64,000 nucleotides of DNA from positions 992,001-1,056,000 of the forward strand of contig VICG01000009.1 in assembly GCA_008692225.1 (NCBI GenBank), in the 5' to 3' direction. The position numbers were made by a program, and so were the translations under genes. The DNA comes from Monilinia fructicola (Eukaryota; Ascomycota; Leotiomycetes; Helotiales; Sclerotiniaceae). This document shows positions 22,434-35,576 of the stretch, in pieces (positions within the stretch are counted from its first letter, which is position 1; every line of letters starts with the position of its first letter). The notes below the pieces were generated by a model. It saw nothing but the letters and a program-made list of their open reading frames with translations, searched no databases and had not been told where the DNA came from.

Positions 22434-24917
22434 AGTTGTGCCTCTTTCGAGTATAATTTGCGCCGATGAGGAGAAGCCAAGGACTGCTTTGAATATCCAA
22501 ATCTGTGACAGAGAATACAAATAAATACAAGGACTTTTGCGAGTGTGAACAATCAACAAGATAAGTCTCAAATATGAAAGAGTGGTTCTGTTAATTGGAA
22601 ATTCTTGTCTGATTGAAGATGAAGATGTTGACAGAGAAGTTGCGGGGGACGCGTTTGGCAAGGGTCATTTTAGCGCGACTTCGATTCTTGGCATTCAAGC
22701 TCCCGGTGAGCCCATAATGGTTGAATACATCTAGGTAAAAGTTATTGATAACCAACTACCCTTCGTCTAAGATCCTACTTTATCAAAGAACCAAACCAAA
22801 TGATTGGCTGAGATGAGATGCTTGTGTTTCTGTTTATAATTTACATCATCTAATCACATCAAAGTCTCCAACGTAAGAGCAAAAGGAGGTTACACCTACG
22901 GGTATACGGATCTAAGTGTGATTCATCAACTCCCCGAAGTGTTGGCTTTTGAGTTCTGGTCTTTGGTGACTGCTAATATGATGTCAAACTTAGTTATATA
23001 TTAACCTTCAGAAGCCATCGAAATGGAAAAGAGTATGGTTTGCATTGTCCGTATTGCATGCACACTGTTCGAAGATAACGTCTTGATAACACCCGGGCAG
23101 TGTTGTGCCAAAGCTCAAAAAACCAGACTATATAGATCTTCAAAATAAGGAGAGACATTGATAATCACTGATCAACACTTATATACCATAACAAAATATA
23201 TGATGCAATTTTAAGGAGAACATATCATACATACTGTAGTATTGATCTAATTCATAAACTATAACCATAGAATCAAGCTATAAATTATATATAATTATGA
23301 GGTTAAACTATATATAACGATAAACTATAACCATAAAGTGCAACCATCAAACCAAAACCATAAAACCATAGCCATAAAAGATCCCTGGACTCGATGTTCG
23401 GAGTACGCAGCAGAGTACTCCATCCCGCCAAGAGATGCGGTATCCCACAAGAGAATGCTACCACACGAGGACATTCTCCGGACGCTCGTTTACCGGCATG
23501 GTTCAAATATATGTATCCGTCTTGGCAACAGGCATCGCCGCTACAACAAACTTACAGTGCAATCATTGTACGGAGTAGCAGACCACAGGTTTGAGACATC
23601 TAAGGACATGACACCACTGCTCTGTTCACTCTGTCCACCCTGTGCCACAGTCTCATCCCGAGCTGCCGACGGAGTTATCATTGCGTCTGTAGTTGTGCTT
23701 GGAGAGAGTGCAGTACATTACCGGAAATGGGAATGTATAGGTCATATGAAGCTCGAGACTCAATGCGCGGAGTGTTCTGGTACTCCTTACAGCTAATCCC
23801 CCAAAGTGTGGAAGTCTAGACGTTAGGTTCGACGGTACCGAGCGGCTGCCTAATCTGATTTAAGCTTCAATGCATCATTGCCGAGATCGTCAGGGACTTT
23901 TTTGCTTCTGCCATGAATGTTTATACTGTAGGAAACAATGCGAGGGTCAACGTAACGTCTTATCCGAAGCCGTACATCTCGGGATGCGGAGCGAGGTAAA
24001 GAGTTGCGGAAGTTGAGTAATGGTGTGGTCAACCAATGTTTGACATTGACTCAACGCATTCTACTCTGTACGCGGAAAATAAGGCTTCGGATTGCAGACG
24101 ATAGTATACACTGACAGTGCTTTATATACTTCCCATCCCGTAATCGATGATTTAGATCACCCGTTTCAATATCTTGAGATCTCATACCTATGTGTTCTTG
24201 CCATACTCTTAGATACAGTTGTTGGCTACCATAATAACAGCTATCAAAAATTAGGACCAAAAATATAATGGTCGTATAGAACTCGCGACATATTCGTCTC
24301 TTGAAATTCTATCCCTTTCTCTCTATTTCTCTCTCTCTCTCTCTATGTATAGCAATCGCAGTTAAAGCATCTCCGAGTAACATTTGCAGGACCAAAGACA
24401 AGACTAATTCAAACTCTTGTGCGACGTGATGATGAATCCATTATGAAAACATCCGAACTAAAACCAATTCAAAATTAAATTGAAAGTATATTTATCTGAC
24501 AACAGATATTCGACATTCGACATTATTAAGCGCGTGTTCGTCAATGGTGCATTGATTTTGCTGCGCCCTGTTACTTAACAATCGTTGGGCTAATTTCATT
24601 CAAGACACTGTCTTGTCAGATAGCATAAGGTTTTTTTCTATGAATGATCTACCAAATGCAGTAGTGATGAGTATTGATGGCTCCGGTGTGGAATGAATAT
24701 CAAAATGAATTATGGGAAAAGTATAACGTCAATAACAATGTAATGCTGGTCCTGTAGATATATTACTTCGAAGAAATTGGACTAATCTCCTAGAACGTCC
24801 ATCTATGAATAGGAGAGAAGAGAAGTCCTGGTGGTACCCAGCAAACTCTCAAACATCCCCATCCATCTTGGAATACTATTCTCAAAATGATGAAGTCCAC
24901 GAACCCATTACAATAAG
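22434..24917. other. Intergenic, no gene seen
   Basis: About 2.5 kb. An open frame at 23338-23796 (plus) has no motif and unusual composition and is not called. TACGGAGTA occurs at 23569. Confidence 0.5.
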
Positions 24918-25600
24918 TAGGTATATTACATATATTAGATGTATTAGATGTATTAGATGTGTTAGATGCGTTAGATGCGTTAGATTGAAGACTGAAGATT
25001 AATTCGTCGATCGAACCGATTGAATCATGGAATACAGTAAGTAACTCTGCAGAGTGATGACGGAGAACCCTGGAAAGTATCGGTGGTATTGTTAATCCTC
25101 TCTCTCCTTGTCAAGTCTATTCCTTCAAAACTCAAATTAGAGTGAGAGGCATGAGAATATCCTTTGTTGCGGATCAATTGAGGTCCGAGGGTTCCCCGCC
25201 GGAAAATGCCATTGTTCCGTGGTTCATCAAGTGTCATTTTCCTTTTCTATTTTGAAAGCCAAGTACGGAGGAGAGTCGAGTCAGTAGACCGACAATGTGG
25301 CATGAGATGACTTCATATTGCGTGTTCGTGAGAAAAAGCAATACAGTAATAAGTATTGACCATCGAAGTACCGGCAGTGATGGAATTATATGGAATTAGA
25401 TACATAGGTCTGGCGGGTCGATGTATTCGATGTATTCGATACTAGATGTTCGATACTAGATGTTCGATACTAGAGGCTAAATACTAAAGGCTAAAGACTA
25501 GAGGCTAAAGACTAGAGGCTAAATACTAGATATTAGACACACACTAGATACTAGACGTTAGACGTTAGACACTAAGCATTAGAGACTAGAGACGAGATGC
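24918..25600. repeat. Two degenerate TTAGATG / TACTAGA tandem tracts
   Basis: Around 24918-24990 the unit ATTAGATGT is repeated about six times with drift to GTTAGATGC. A second tract, about 25425-25600, is a chain of TACTAGATGTTCGA, TACTAGAGGCTAAA and TAGACGTTAGACG units. Each unit differs slightly from the next, which suggests slippage over a long time. No coding potential is seen. Confidence 0.6.
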
Positions 25601-26963
25601 TACTTACGTAGAGAGATATCAAGTGTATTTTCTTCCTCCTGAATCTCTTCCTGATTCCTGATTCCTGATTTGTAAGTCTCCGACTCTCCGGTCGGTGCAC
25701 TATACAGCATGAATTGAACTCGCGTGTCGGTGTAACTATACCATACTTGTCAAGTGTTGTAATATAATATTGAGAAAGATGACCTGATTGATGGATGGCT
25801 TAGAGTCTTATTTAATCTATTTCCCAGTCCTTTCGGGGATGAACCCAAGTCCCCTTTGACGCCCAAGGATAAAGGGAGATTCCGCCAATAAAACTTTTAC
25901 CGCATTTGTTTCCAACTTTCCAACTTTCCGTCTTCCCATGACCTCGCCCCGGGTCAACCCCGTTATGTGACACGGCATTGTTCGCCTACAGTAGCAGCTC
26001 GACTAGCTCACGCGTCCAAGACGGCATGATATTGTGACAAGCTTTAGATCACACCCACAGAGTTTATTCTACGATGAGCTACTATTTAGCTGCCGATGCT
26101 ACTTCAGCTCAGGGCAATCCTGTCGAACCTAGAACCTTAATTCGTAACCCCAACACCAGTTCTCATCACACACATCACACTAAACCATGCTATTGAATCC
26201 TTTTTCAGGAACACGAATAGAAGGTTATTTCTATATAACTTCTCTTCTATTACTACGTTCATTATGCAGATTCCATTATTGTGGTTCACTTCTCACTCGA
26301 TGGATATGATTGGCTAATACAGGCTGACTTTTAATTTACTTCCGACGCAACCTGGTGCGCTCATTATGATTGTGTCGCTAAAAGGGGTAAAGTGCTGAAG
26401 GGCCTCTATCTCTCCAAACGAGGATGCCGACCCACAAGACACGTTTTTGCAGACCAGTACCTGGAAGTTTCTGCGGTTCTAGCAAGGGGTATCAAACCTT
26501 TAGTCTAGATTCGTTTTTTGCGACTGACATCCGTCTCCGAGGGAAGAGAGACAAGAAGAGAAGAAGGGAGCGACCGTCTAAGGTGCTGGATGCGCGGACA
26601 GTTCCGTTTTATATCCTGTAATCAATCATAGTTTCATCTGTGAAAGGTACCAAATTAGAGAAACCCTATTGGGTGGATATTGGGAAAGCCATTGCTTTTG
26701 GCTCATGATAAGCTTCATCTTTCTTGTTTCCCCCAGAACTTGTTTACAAAGACCCCTAGGTGCTTGTTATTCGTATCCCATTGCGCAAAATTCTCCGCTT
26801 GGTATGGAACCGTGCATATCGTTTCTATTGTTGGTTGTATTTCTAGAAAACTTGCATATACCTCGAAGCAATCCTCTGAGCCCTACGGAATTTGTACACC
26901 ATCTAGATCTCAATAACGCGTGGGATCTTGCGCATCACTTTTCGTCCCTCTCTGCTATTTCGT
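25601..26963. other. Intergenic, promoter side of the rhodopsin-type gene
   Basis: It includes a triple CCTGATT repeat near 25650. Short open frames just upstream of 26964 lack any motif. Nothing else is seen. Confidence 0.45.
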
Positions 26964-28560
26964 ATGGATGATGATGGGAATTTCGATGGAACTATGAGTT
27001 CACCTCGCGCCGTCCATCATTTTGTATCCCCTGAGACCCAGGTCAATGCCGGTCTCTGGTCCCTTTTCGCCGGCGCAACTGTATGTCTTGCCCTGAGAGT
27101 TTGGTGCAAGCTAAGACGTCAAGGTCTTTGGTGGGATGATTATATCCTTATACTATCTTGGGTGAATATACACATCTGATATCTCGAATCAAACATGTCA
27201 GGCTAACCCGTCATGTGTCAACTAGCTGGTCCTCCTGACAACTGACATCTTCATCACCTACGAATTCGCGACCGGGTATGTCCAAAAGACTTGGCCGGAG
27301 CGTATGTTGATTCTCGTGTCTATATCATCCTGTCTTACTACTGCCGGCCAGACATGGAGTAAATCCGCATTTGCGGTAACCCTTCTCAGGATGACTAAAT
27401 CATGGCAAAGAGGCATTTGCATCGCGACACTCGTTATCCTCAACGTGTTCCTAGTACTGAAAGTTTTTGTGGATTGGTCAAAGTACTGTGGTAAAAAGGG
27501 TTATCAAAATAGTTGGAGGATGTCTGGCTTCTGTTTGGATTACGGATTAGCGCACAGCATAAAAGTTGGAGGAAATAGTGGGTGCCGAGATCCATATGAT
27601 AAGATTGTCGATCACTAACTTCTCTCATCTAGTCTTCAATATTATAGCGGACTTTATATTGGCGCTCTTTCCATGGATGGTTACTTGGAAACTGAGGATA
27701 TCCCTCAAAGAGAAGATTGCTCTTTGCATAACGATGAGTCTTGGAGTTGTGGTCGCCATCATCTCAGCCGTAAGAACTGCTTGGATGGAAGACCCCAGTG
27801 TCAATGCCTACAATGACTACTATTTTTGTAAGTCTTTGTAGTGATGCCGTCTTTGCCCTTTTCTATACCATACTCTCTCCATTCGTCTCCTCATACACAT
27901 ACGATCACTATGCCTTTTCCAATACCCGATCATATCACCCCGTACTAACAAGCTCCTCCACTAGGGCGCCAAGGAATGTCAATGGTATGGTACTCAGCCG
28001 AAGTAGCCGGAACAATAATCGTGCAATCCATACCACTGATGCGACCACTGGTAAATGACATGCACACCTCACTGGCCTCGCGAAAACTAGGGTCTGGAGC
28101 CGAAGCAACCAAGCGAAGAAGCTACGCTATCGGAAAAAGTACGAAGAGAAGAACCCTCACCCTGATCCTACAGGGTTGCGATATCAAGGACGACGAAAAC
28201 AACCTCAATGACATGCAAAGAGTAGATGTCGATAGAATGCACTTGACTCAGGACGAGAACGGAAAGATCGTATGCAGAAGAAGAGATGAGGAGCAAGGCG
28301 CCGAGTACGAAGACAGCCGGACAATGGTGGCCCGGAGACTAGAGGAGGAGGAGATGAGCTTGACACGGAGCCAAAAGGGGACGGATACGAGTAGTGAATA
28401 TCACGCCGGAGGACTGGAGGAAATACCCGAGTACCACGCCAGCGGAAGATTAGAGGAGATCCCCGAATACAACCCCCATGGAAGCCTACAGGAGATCCCA
28501 GAGTATCATGCCGTTGGAGGCAAGGAAAATATTCCCATGACACGGTTTCACGCCATGTAA
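26964..28560 (+). CDS. Fungal rhodopsin-type (Pth11-like) seven-helix membrane protein
   Basis: It belongs to the large fungal family of rhodopsin-domain integral membrane proteins, loosely grouped with Pth11-like receptors. No ligand is known. Four exons give about 446 residues: 26964-27161, 27226-27577, 27633-27827 and 27965-28560. The junctions restore WWDDYILILSW/LVLLTTD, VGGN/IFNIIADFILALFPW and DYYF/WRQGMSMVWYSAEVAG. The DDY after helix 1, ADFILALFPW in helix 5 and W-x-x-E-V in helix 7 are family marks. The cytoplasmic tail is charged and ends in a tandem array, EEIPEYHASGRL / EEIPEYNPHGSL / QEIPEYHAVGGK, preceded by SSEYHAGGL. The expected C-terminal signalling partner is unknown. The neighbour on the right is convergent, with about 220 bp between stops. 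Confidence 0.82.
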
Positions 28561-28783
28561 ATATCATAAAAACAATGTAAATAATTTCGAAAAAAAAAGG
28601 ATAAAAGCTTTCCAAGAATATCTTTTAATTATAAACGATTCATAACTTTCATATTTCCAAATTTCCAATCCGCCCATCGCCGCCCATCGACCCGTATATA
28701 CCTGCATTCAGCTCGACTATCTACATATTAGTACATCACGACATCCACCACATCCACCACATCAGCATTTCGCCACCCTCTCC

Positions 28784-30008
28784 TCATGCGCTCGTCGCTC
28801 TTGCTTCATTACAAAGTCCCACCCAGTAGTAACTTATCAAAGCCCAGGTCACCAGATACGCAAAAAAGCACACCCAACGACAATCCAAAAGCATAATGAA
28901 ACTCCAACGACCAGATAACCGCGCGCTTAAGCATCCAAGATATACCAAGACTCCGAAAATCCACCACAAAGTCAAGTATAAAAACATACGTCTGAATCCC
29001 AACGACGAATCATATCGAGCATTGTATCTAACACGGAACTCGCGATCTTGGAGCCCGTCGACGGCGATGAAATCCTCGGCGGCATAGTATATAAACGGAC
29101 GCATGGGTGACCCTCTGGCGTGCGAGTTGATACCAATGGGGATTTTGAAGGGGATAAGTGAGATAACCATGACTATGCCAAGGAAACTCATGAGGAAACC
29201 AGGGGAATAAAGATATAACTCTGGGATCTCGAGACTACTTCCCACGACGAAGGGGATCAGAGCCATGAGCATAGAAACACCGTAGACCCAAGATGTAGCA
29301 TCTAGTTCCCATTTTGATCTTGAAAGAAGAGGAGCACAGAGATCGCGGTATTTAAGAAGGCGCCATACCCGTACGACGAGGATGTACAGCTCGCCGAAAC
29401 CAAAGCTTATGATGGCGTAGCCGAGAATATCTTCGTCATATTCTGGTTTTTCGAGAGGGCATTCGTTTTTGGGGTATGCCTCACAAGATTTTTGCCCACC
29501 GAGATCGATGAATGTCGAACCAAATATAGTATATTATACATGGTATTACAATGTCGAAGGCAAGGATGACAGCAGGTCCGATTGTGATTGAGAGATGATC
29601 TGTAGGCTTAGGGTTCTTCTGCGCCAGCTTTTCGTAAGGCGCAGGTGGTGGGAGAGCGTTTGCTGTCACATCGTCGGAATCGGAGGAAAGATGTGTAGTG
29701 TTGAACATGGCATTGCCATTATCTGCGGCTGTCTCAGTGGCAGGGAGGTATGGCGGGATAGTTTCAATGGTGTTGTCGTGAGGGACAATTGTATTTGCAT
29801 TAGATCCCTCGTTATTTTCAGGACCCCTGAGGGCTTCACTCAGTGTAACTTCAATACTCGAACCTGGGGTCAGAGGCCTTCCTTCTTCCTTCTTTTCTTC
29901 TTCATTGATGGCTGGCGTTGTGCTGTTATGATCTTGACCAGTAGCTATCACTGGACTCAACTGCGGAGCTCCACCCCCATCGTTAACCCCTGCTGTTGTA
30001 GAAGACAT
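28784..30008 (-). CDS. Fungal multi-pass membrane protein, function unknown (one frame break)
   Basis: The start was chosen at MSSTTAGVNDGG (30008), where an upstream in-frame ATG only adds a leader. About 170 residues of disordered Ser/Thr/Glu-rich sequence precede a membrane helix, AVILAFDIVIPCIIYYIW. The downstream part has GYAIISFGFGELYILVVRVW, then LLSRSKWELDATSWVYGVS, and helices around ALIPFVVGSS and FLMSFLGIVMVISLIPF. It also has a conserved-looking YYAAEDFIAVDGLQDREFR loop and two last helices. The two parts lie in different frames. They join as SRWAKSCEAYPKNECPLEKP if one T is dropped from the T5 run 29489-29493, giving about 407 residues. I believe this is a widespread ascomycete family, but I cannot give it a name or a role. 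Confidence 0.7.
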
Positions 30009-31011
30009 AGATAATAGAGAGATAATACTGCTGATGTTTAGCAAGAGTTCATATCTGAAAGATTATTGAATGGGAAGTACTGTTTATGATCTGGTGTTTC
30101 TGAATCTCCCAAAAAAAGATCGGACAGCACTCTTTACCAAGGCAAAGAGCTGTCTCGTTTCATGTAGGACGACCGAGGCGCTTGAACAACCTAGTGCACA
30201 CTAGTGCTCTTGAGATGTTTCGATTTCTAAAAGGCTTTTACCTATACGATGACAGTATGATAAAGCAGTTTGGATTCAGATTAATTATGATATGCGTAAG
30301 TCTTCTTGGGCATGAATGTGAAGAAATGAAAAGTTGTTGAAGCGATATAGGAATGAAGCGATGAAGCAAAAGACGAATTCATGATGATTAATCTCGTGTT
30401 GAACCTGTCAACACCAACACAGTAGGGATGGTCAAGGAGAATCGTTCCAAAACTTCACTAGTAATCGTGGACGCAGTTTTCTTGGGATTTCTCGTATGGT
30501 CAAAATGATTTTCTAGACTCAGGATTCCACCGAAGCTTCCATGAAGATTCCAACCAAAAAACGCCTAGCCCTACAAGAAGTGCACTGACTGACTCAGATA
30601 TTACGTCTGAGCAACGTTTTGGGGAAGCACCCTGCACCCTTTCAAAAGGCTGTTTTCGCCAGCGTCTTACAAAATTTAAAAATTGTCGTCGGCGAGAGAG
30701 GTTTTGCGCTGATATATAAAAGGGGGTTTCACGACGACTCGCGAGCGATTTTAGTACTTCCCAATCAGCCGGATAACCCACTTCGTGCATCTAGATTAGG
30801 CAGGGTCACTGCGGCCGCTATAATAGCTTCTCCAATTCGGCATTGGCTTTTTGGCCGATATGCTTCAAATAATTGCTAGTCTCCAATCAGGTCGCAGATT
30901 ACCAGATTGGATTGAGAGAGAATTTCTCCAACTCAAATTATTCAATTCGCCCCTGTACCACGCTCGGCCCGCTTCACTCCGTCCATCTGGACGATTTGTA
31001 AAGGCAATCAG
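30009..31011. other. Intergenic, no gene seen
   Basis: Overlapping open frames on opposite strands at 30500-30880 have no motif. The region holds the promoter of the membrane-protein gene and the 3' end of tfc4. Confidence 0.45.
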
Positions 31012-34000
31012 CTAAATTACGAGCCATTTCCTAGCTATGACATTTGCCAATTTTTTATTGCCTGTTATCATACAAAGAACCTTGAGATTGTGGGCAGTAT
31101 CAATTGTGATATCTTCTCGTGAGCTCTCATGGTCTTGGGTCTCTTTGAGCACACGGAGATAGTACTTTATCGCAAGATGCGAGACGCCGAGCATATGATA
31201 AACTCTGGCCATGTTGTAGTGCGCTTCCTGTCGCTCCTCTATGATAGGTGACTGCTGACGTGACTTGTAGTAATCGAAAAGAAATGTCAAACCTTGAAGG
31301 ATCATGAACTGTCTATTATCCGCCTGTCTCTTGAGAGAGTGATGGACATATGCAAGACCTATGTTCATATTGATCACAGAATTATTTGGGTCTAGTGCAT
31401 AAGCTCTCAAGAAGTAGTCTATGGTTCTTTTCGTTAGTACAATCGTTTGGTAAGGTAGCTTGGATCTCAGTACTTAGTGAATAGGCATAGCTTGTCCCTG
31501 AGTAGAGAATATGACCATACAACATTAGGAGAGCGACGTCCATATCATCATTGAGAACTGGTTTTCCATTCTTGTCTTGAGACGTGTAGCCAGCTTTCTC
31601 CGCATAGCCTTTTTGACGACGGCTTTTGTCTACTAGGTTGAAATCCATGGCTTTGACTTGACGAAGCATGTACTTTTGTTCAGGACCCGAACAATACCAC
31701 GAGACTGGAGACTGACACAATCTTGCTATTGCTGCATACATCCTATAAGAGTCGGTAGTAAACTGATATTCTCTCATGAAATATCTTGCCACCCTGATAC
31801 ACATCTCTTCGTCATTACAGAGCAAAGCACAAGCTTTATCACAATTAGCGCAAGATTACTTTGGTGAAAAGATAGTAACTTACTGCCCCAGCATACATGG
31901 ATCAAAAACATATCCTCACGCCTATGATAAAAGACGATTGCGTCCCTTGCTGATTCACAAATCTCATATGACTCTCGATCATTTCCCTCCTTAGCGAGAC
32001 ATATTGCGTATTCAAGAAAGATATCTAACCAGGCGCTGAACGGGATACCCCGAAAATCGGCGGGAATACTAGCAGATGTCACACTCGTACGATCTTCAGC
32101 ATCGGCTCCGAGTTCTAAACGTGTCAGTACTTTGTGGGGCAAGTTTAAGGAGTTTACTGACTTTTGGATAATCGATCAGCCATCTCTGTTAAATCAGTCT
32201 CTAACTTTGTCTCCGCCTGGAACTTATCATCTTGACTGTAACCTAAGAATTTAACATATTTATCCCAAGGATAAAAGGTTTTAAATCCTCTAAAATCTTC
32301 GATAAGATCTTCGGCAGCTTCCATCCAATTCTGAGTGGCTTCTGGCTCTCCAGCTCTCATCCGTTCAAGCTCCGCTTTTCATGATAGAGTACTGGCTCTG
32401 CAGATGTTCTGCTCTCGCGGCCTCTTCCTTTAATCTTTCTGCTGGGTGAAGAAGCCTGCGGGGGTAATAACGAGATTGAGGTCTTCGAGTTGATGAAAAA
32501 GAGATTTGCTTCCTACGGGGCCTTCTGGACGCCGCCGCATCAGAGGATTTTGTTCCACCTTCTGCATCCTCAAATTGACGCTGTGATCGCCGAATTGAGA
32601 TAATCTCATTCACATACATGAACGATTGTTCTTTTTTCGTTTAGTCTTTCGTACAGTCTAGCAAGCTCCATTCTTGCTGGGATATTTTCCTCTTCCATTT
32701 GTACTGCATTTTGAAAACATAGTTCGGCATCTTGGTCGGATTTCTCACTCAACCAGCACTTACCGATCTTGAGCTGCAGCGAGGCACCTTCGGGGCCAGC
32801 TCCTGGTGCTAATGGTAGATAGTAATCCAAGGCATCTTTGTTAAAACCTTTTTGAGATAAATTATCTGCGACCTCCTCGAAAAGATGAGGGAACTCCTCG
32901 GTAAGATCTTGTCCATTATAGTCAGAGGTTTTAAGATAACTAAAATGACGCTGGACTTGTTAGAAACATTTTCCAACATGACATAGTGACTTGACTTACT
33001 AAAGCTTCTGTATGATGACCAAGAGATAAGCGGTATAGCCCAAGTTTGATTCGTAACTCGACGGGGAGGCCTGGACCATATGTGTCTGAGGGATATGCTG
33101 TGGCATCAAATTGGGGGCATTCAGATCTTCTGAGATCGTCATCGTCCCACTCTCGATCATCATCAATGAAATTATCCCAATATTCCTCCTTATCCCTTCC
33201 AACCAGCCAACGAGCCACTGACCTGAGCTCCCTGATACCATCATTGTACTTTTCTAAGAGCCCAAACAGTTCAATGTAAGCGTAAGCATCTGTCCAGCCA
33301 AAGACAGCGTCTGTCTCCGCACTAGAACGTTTGAATCTATTTATGGTTTTGACGTAAAGTTGCTGGGCAACTTCTATCTGCCCTAGATCAACGTAAATTG
33401 ATGCTAACGTTTGAACGACTTCTGTATCAAAAGGAACACGCTTAAGTATGATCTCATACTCCTTGCAAGCGTGCTTAAGATTTCTTCGCTCAAGCATAAT
33501 TGAAGCTTTAATTCTCCGTGCCTCTAAATCCTGTGAATTTGCTCTGAGTATTTGCTGGGCAGCGTATTGCGCAGAAATGAGAAATTCCGATCTTAAATCG
33601 CCAGTCTCATTCAGAGCAAAGTCCAAGGCAGCGTGCCAAGGCCCAACATGCTTCGGTCTCCAAGTAGCAGCAATCATTAGAGCCTTGACTGCCGAGTTAT
33701 ACTCGCCCAATTCCTTAAAGCACGCAGATAATAGAGTCCATGCCTCATAAGTCTCTGCGTTGATTCGAATAATTTCTGAAGCAATATCTCTGGCATCTTC
33801 ACAGCGCCCTTCCAAGAAAGCCTTGTTGGCTTGACCTAAACGTAACTTGATATCACCTGTTGGCTCCGCTGCTTTGCGAGGACCTCTGATCGCTGGTCTA
33901 CGCCCTTTTCCGCCTTTACCACCACCACGTGAACGATTTCCTCCTTTCTTACTCTTACGACCCGCCGGCATCTCATCAGAATCTTCATCATCACTGTCTA

Positions 34001-34405
34001 GATGCCTAGCCTGGCGTACGTCATTCTGCATTTTGCGTATACCTCTACCAAATTCCTGGTAGTCAGGGTCAGAGTCGTCCGACTCATCACTATATATAAT
34101 GTCAAAGGGATACTCAAGAGGTGCATTTGCTTAGATGTGACATACCCAAGGTCTATATCTAGAATGTCGTCCGTCCCTTCTACTTGCTCTCGTCTTTGTC
34201 TTCTCTGCTCCGTACTCATTGCAGCAAACTCATCTCTTGCTCTGTCCAGGCTGACTTCACCAAGGCCTTGCATTGGCGACGGAGCATGAGCGGGCCATAT
34301 TAAATTATGGCTTTGGTTCTCTTCTGGGTCTGGATATTGATGCCCTTGATCGGAGTTGAAGCCATGCCCTTGCGGTAGAGCCATGCCGTGGGCGAAACCC
34401 GACAT
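31012..34405 (-). CDS. TFC4: Transcription factor TFIIIC TPR subunit Tfc4/Sfc4 (two frame breaks)
   Basis: Tfc4 is the TPR subunit of TFIIIC that recruits TFIIIB to tRNA and other Pol III genes. Six exons: 34405-34146, 34089-33000, 32950-32162, 32114-about 31884, 31833-31474 and 31418-31012. The introns are about 47-56 bp; the last has a perfect TACTAAC branch site. The acidic N-terminus (TDDILDIDLG, ESDDSDPDYQEFGRG) and a basic Gly/Arg stretch (RSRGGGKGGKGRRPAIRGP) precede the first TPR block (residues about 150-400). The conserved FRGFKTFYPWDKYVKFLGYS and a second TPR block to the C-terminus follow. Exon 3 holds two breaks. Dropping one T from T6 32632-32637 gives RLNEKEQSFMYVNEI, and dropping one T from T4 32376-32379 gives SIMKAELERMRAGEPEA. 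The repaired length is about 1044 residues, close to yeast Tfc4. It shares its promoter region with SEN15. Confidence 0.88.
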
Positions 34406-34976
34406 TTTGTTAAAATCCTAATTATCTCTGGAAATTCGCGCAAGAAATTCTATTAGGTCCGAGGTTGCGTTTCCTAAGATTAAATGGGCCTCTGCTTTTA
34501 TATGCAACCACAGGTGTGTAGGTAGATTGTAGAAAAGTTAAAGTGTGATATTCACAACAGATTTTAAGAGATCGAACGATCCAGGAACCTTGGAATGTCG
34601 AAAAGGATTTAAATGGGAGATAGAGATGAAATCACGAATACGTCTTCATCTGGCCATATGAAATTGAAATGGTGTTTTCGTAAATGAATATAATCAGTAC
34701 CTACCTAGGTACTCAAAAGAAAAAGTATGTCAGTCTTTGAATTATGACGAGGAGGAAGACGGCTCTAGATAAAATATTATTAGCCTTGCATATTTAGTGT
34801 AAGGCTGACCAGATACTTTCACCGCCTTCCTCAAAAAGCGTAGTAAAACTTTTGCTCCACCTAAATTTTATTCAGACTCCCACGAAGAATTAGATGTCAC
34901 AAATCTAGAAAGAATCACCAATCGCTCAAATTCATCATCCTCCCTAAACTCTCAACTGTCGGTATCTCAATTGAAA
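34406..34976. promoter_or_regulatory. Shared divergent promoter of tfc4 and SEN15
   Basis: 571 bases lie between the two start codons, which point away from each other. The region is AT-rich, with CT-rich leaders on each side, and holds one TACCTAGGTA palindrome (34702-34711). No TATA box or known activator site can be assigned with confidence. Confidence 0.55.
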
Positions 34977-35554
34977 ATGCCTGCCACGATCACCACCGCT
35001 GCCACCCCTCACCCACGTCAGCCCTTCAAACCCTTCTCAACACGCAAACTCCCACCCTTCTCGAAACCCCTCACCCCGCTTACCTCCACCATCTCGCAAC
35101 TACTATCCTCCAGAACCTGCAACTTCAACACGACTGGACCTCGCTAACTTTGCATACACATTCCCCCATTACCTCACTTCCACTTCCTCGACCTTTAATC
35201 TCTGGACTCCCTCCCCATCGCGCCTACATCCACCCCGACGAACAAGTTGAGATTCTCAAAGCTGAGCATGATACTGGAGAATCTATAATACAGTTTCCCG
35301 AACGCGAATGGATTCTGCCGACGCATCTGGAAGAGAAATGGAGCTTGTCACGATTCGCAGAGGTTTTTGATGCAGTTGGGACAGTACCTGAGGGGGAGAG
35401 TGCAGAGGGAATGGAAGGGAGGGAGGATATTGTGGGTGCGAAGTGGCAGGGAGAGAATAGACAGAAAAGGATTTTGTTGGCGACCTTGCATGATGACAGT
35501 ACTGTCGTGTACTATATCATGCATGATGGAATAGTGAAGCCAAGGCAGAATTGA
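34977..35554 (+). CDS. SEN15: tRNA-splicing endonuclease subunit Sen15 (one frame break)
   Basis: Sen15 is a structural, non-catalytic subunit of the tRNA-intron endonuclease (Sen2-Sen34-Sen15-Sen54). The supported fold region runs HAYLHHLATTILQNLQLQ-like text (from about 35067) through SGLPPHRAYIHPDEQVE, EREWILPTHLEEKWSLSRF, AEVFDAVGTV and the closing LLATLHDDSTVVYYIMHDGI, VKPRQN. The only suitable ATG (34977, MPATITTAATPHP) is in a different frame from the body. One added C in the C3 run at 35012-35014 joins them as PHPTSALQTLLNTQTPT and gives about 192 residues. An acidic Glu/Gly loop (about 35388-35440) splits the last two strands, as in other fungal Sen15. The gene is divergent from tfc4, also a tRNA-biogenesis gene. 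Confidence 0.85.
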
Positions 35555-35576
35555 AGGACGACTATGTGGAATGGCC

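Noticed and set aside
23338..23796. 152-codon plus-strand open frame
   Set aside because: No motif, odd composition, overlapped by another open frame; not enough to call a gene.
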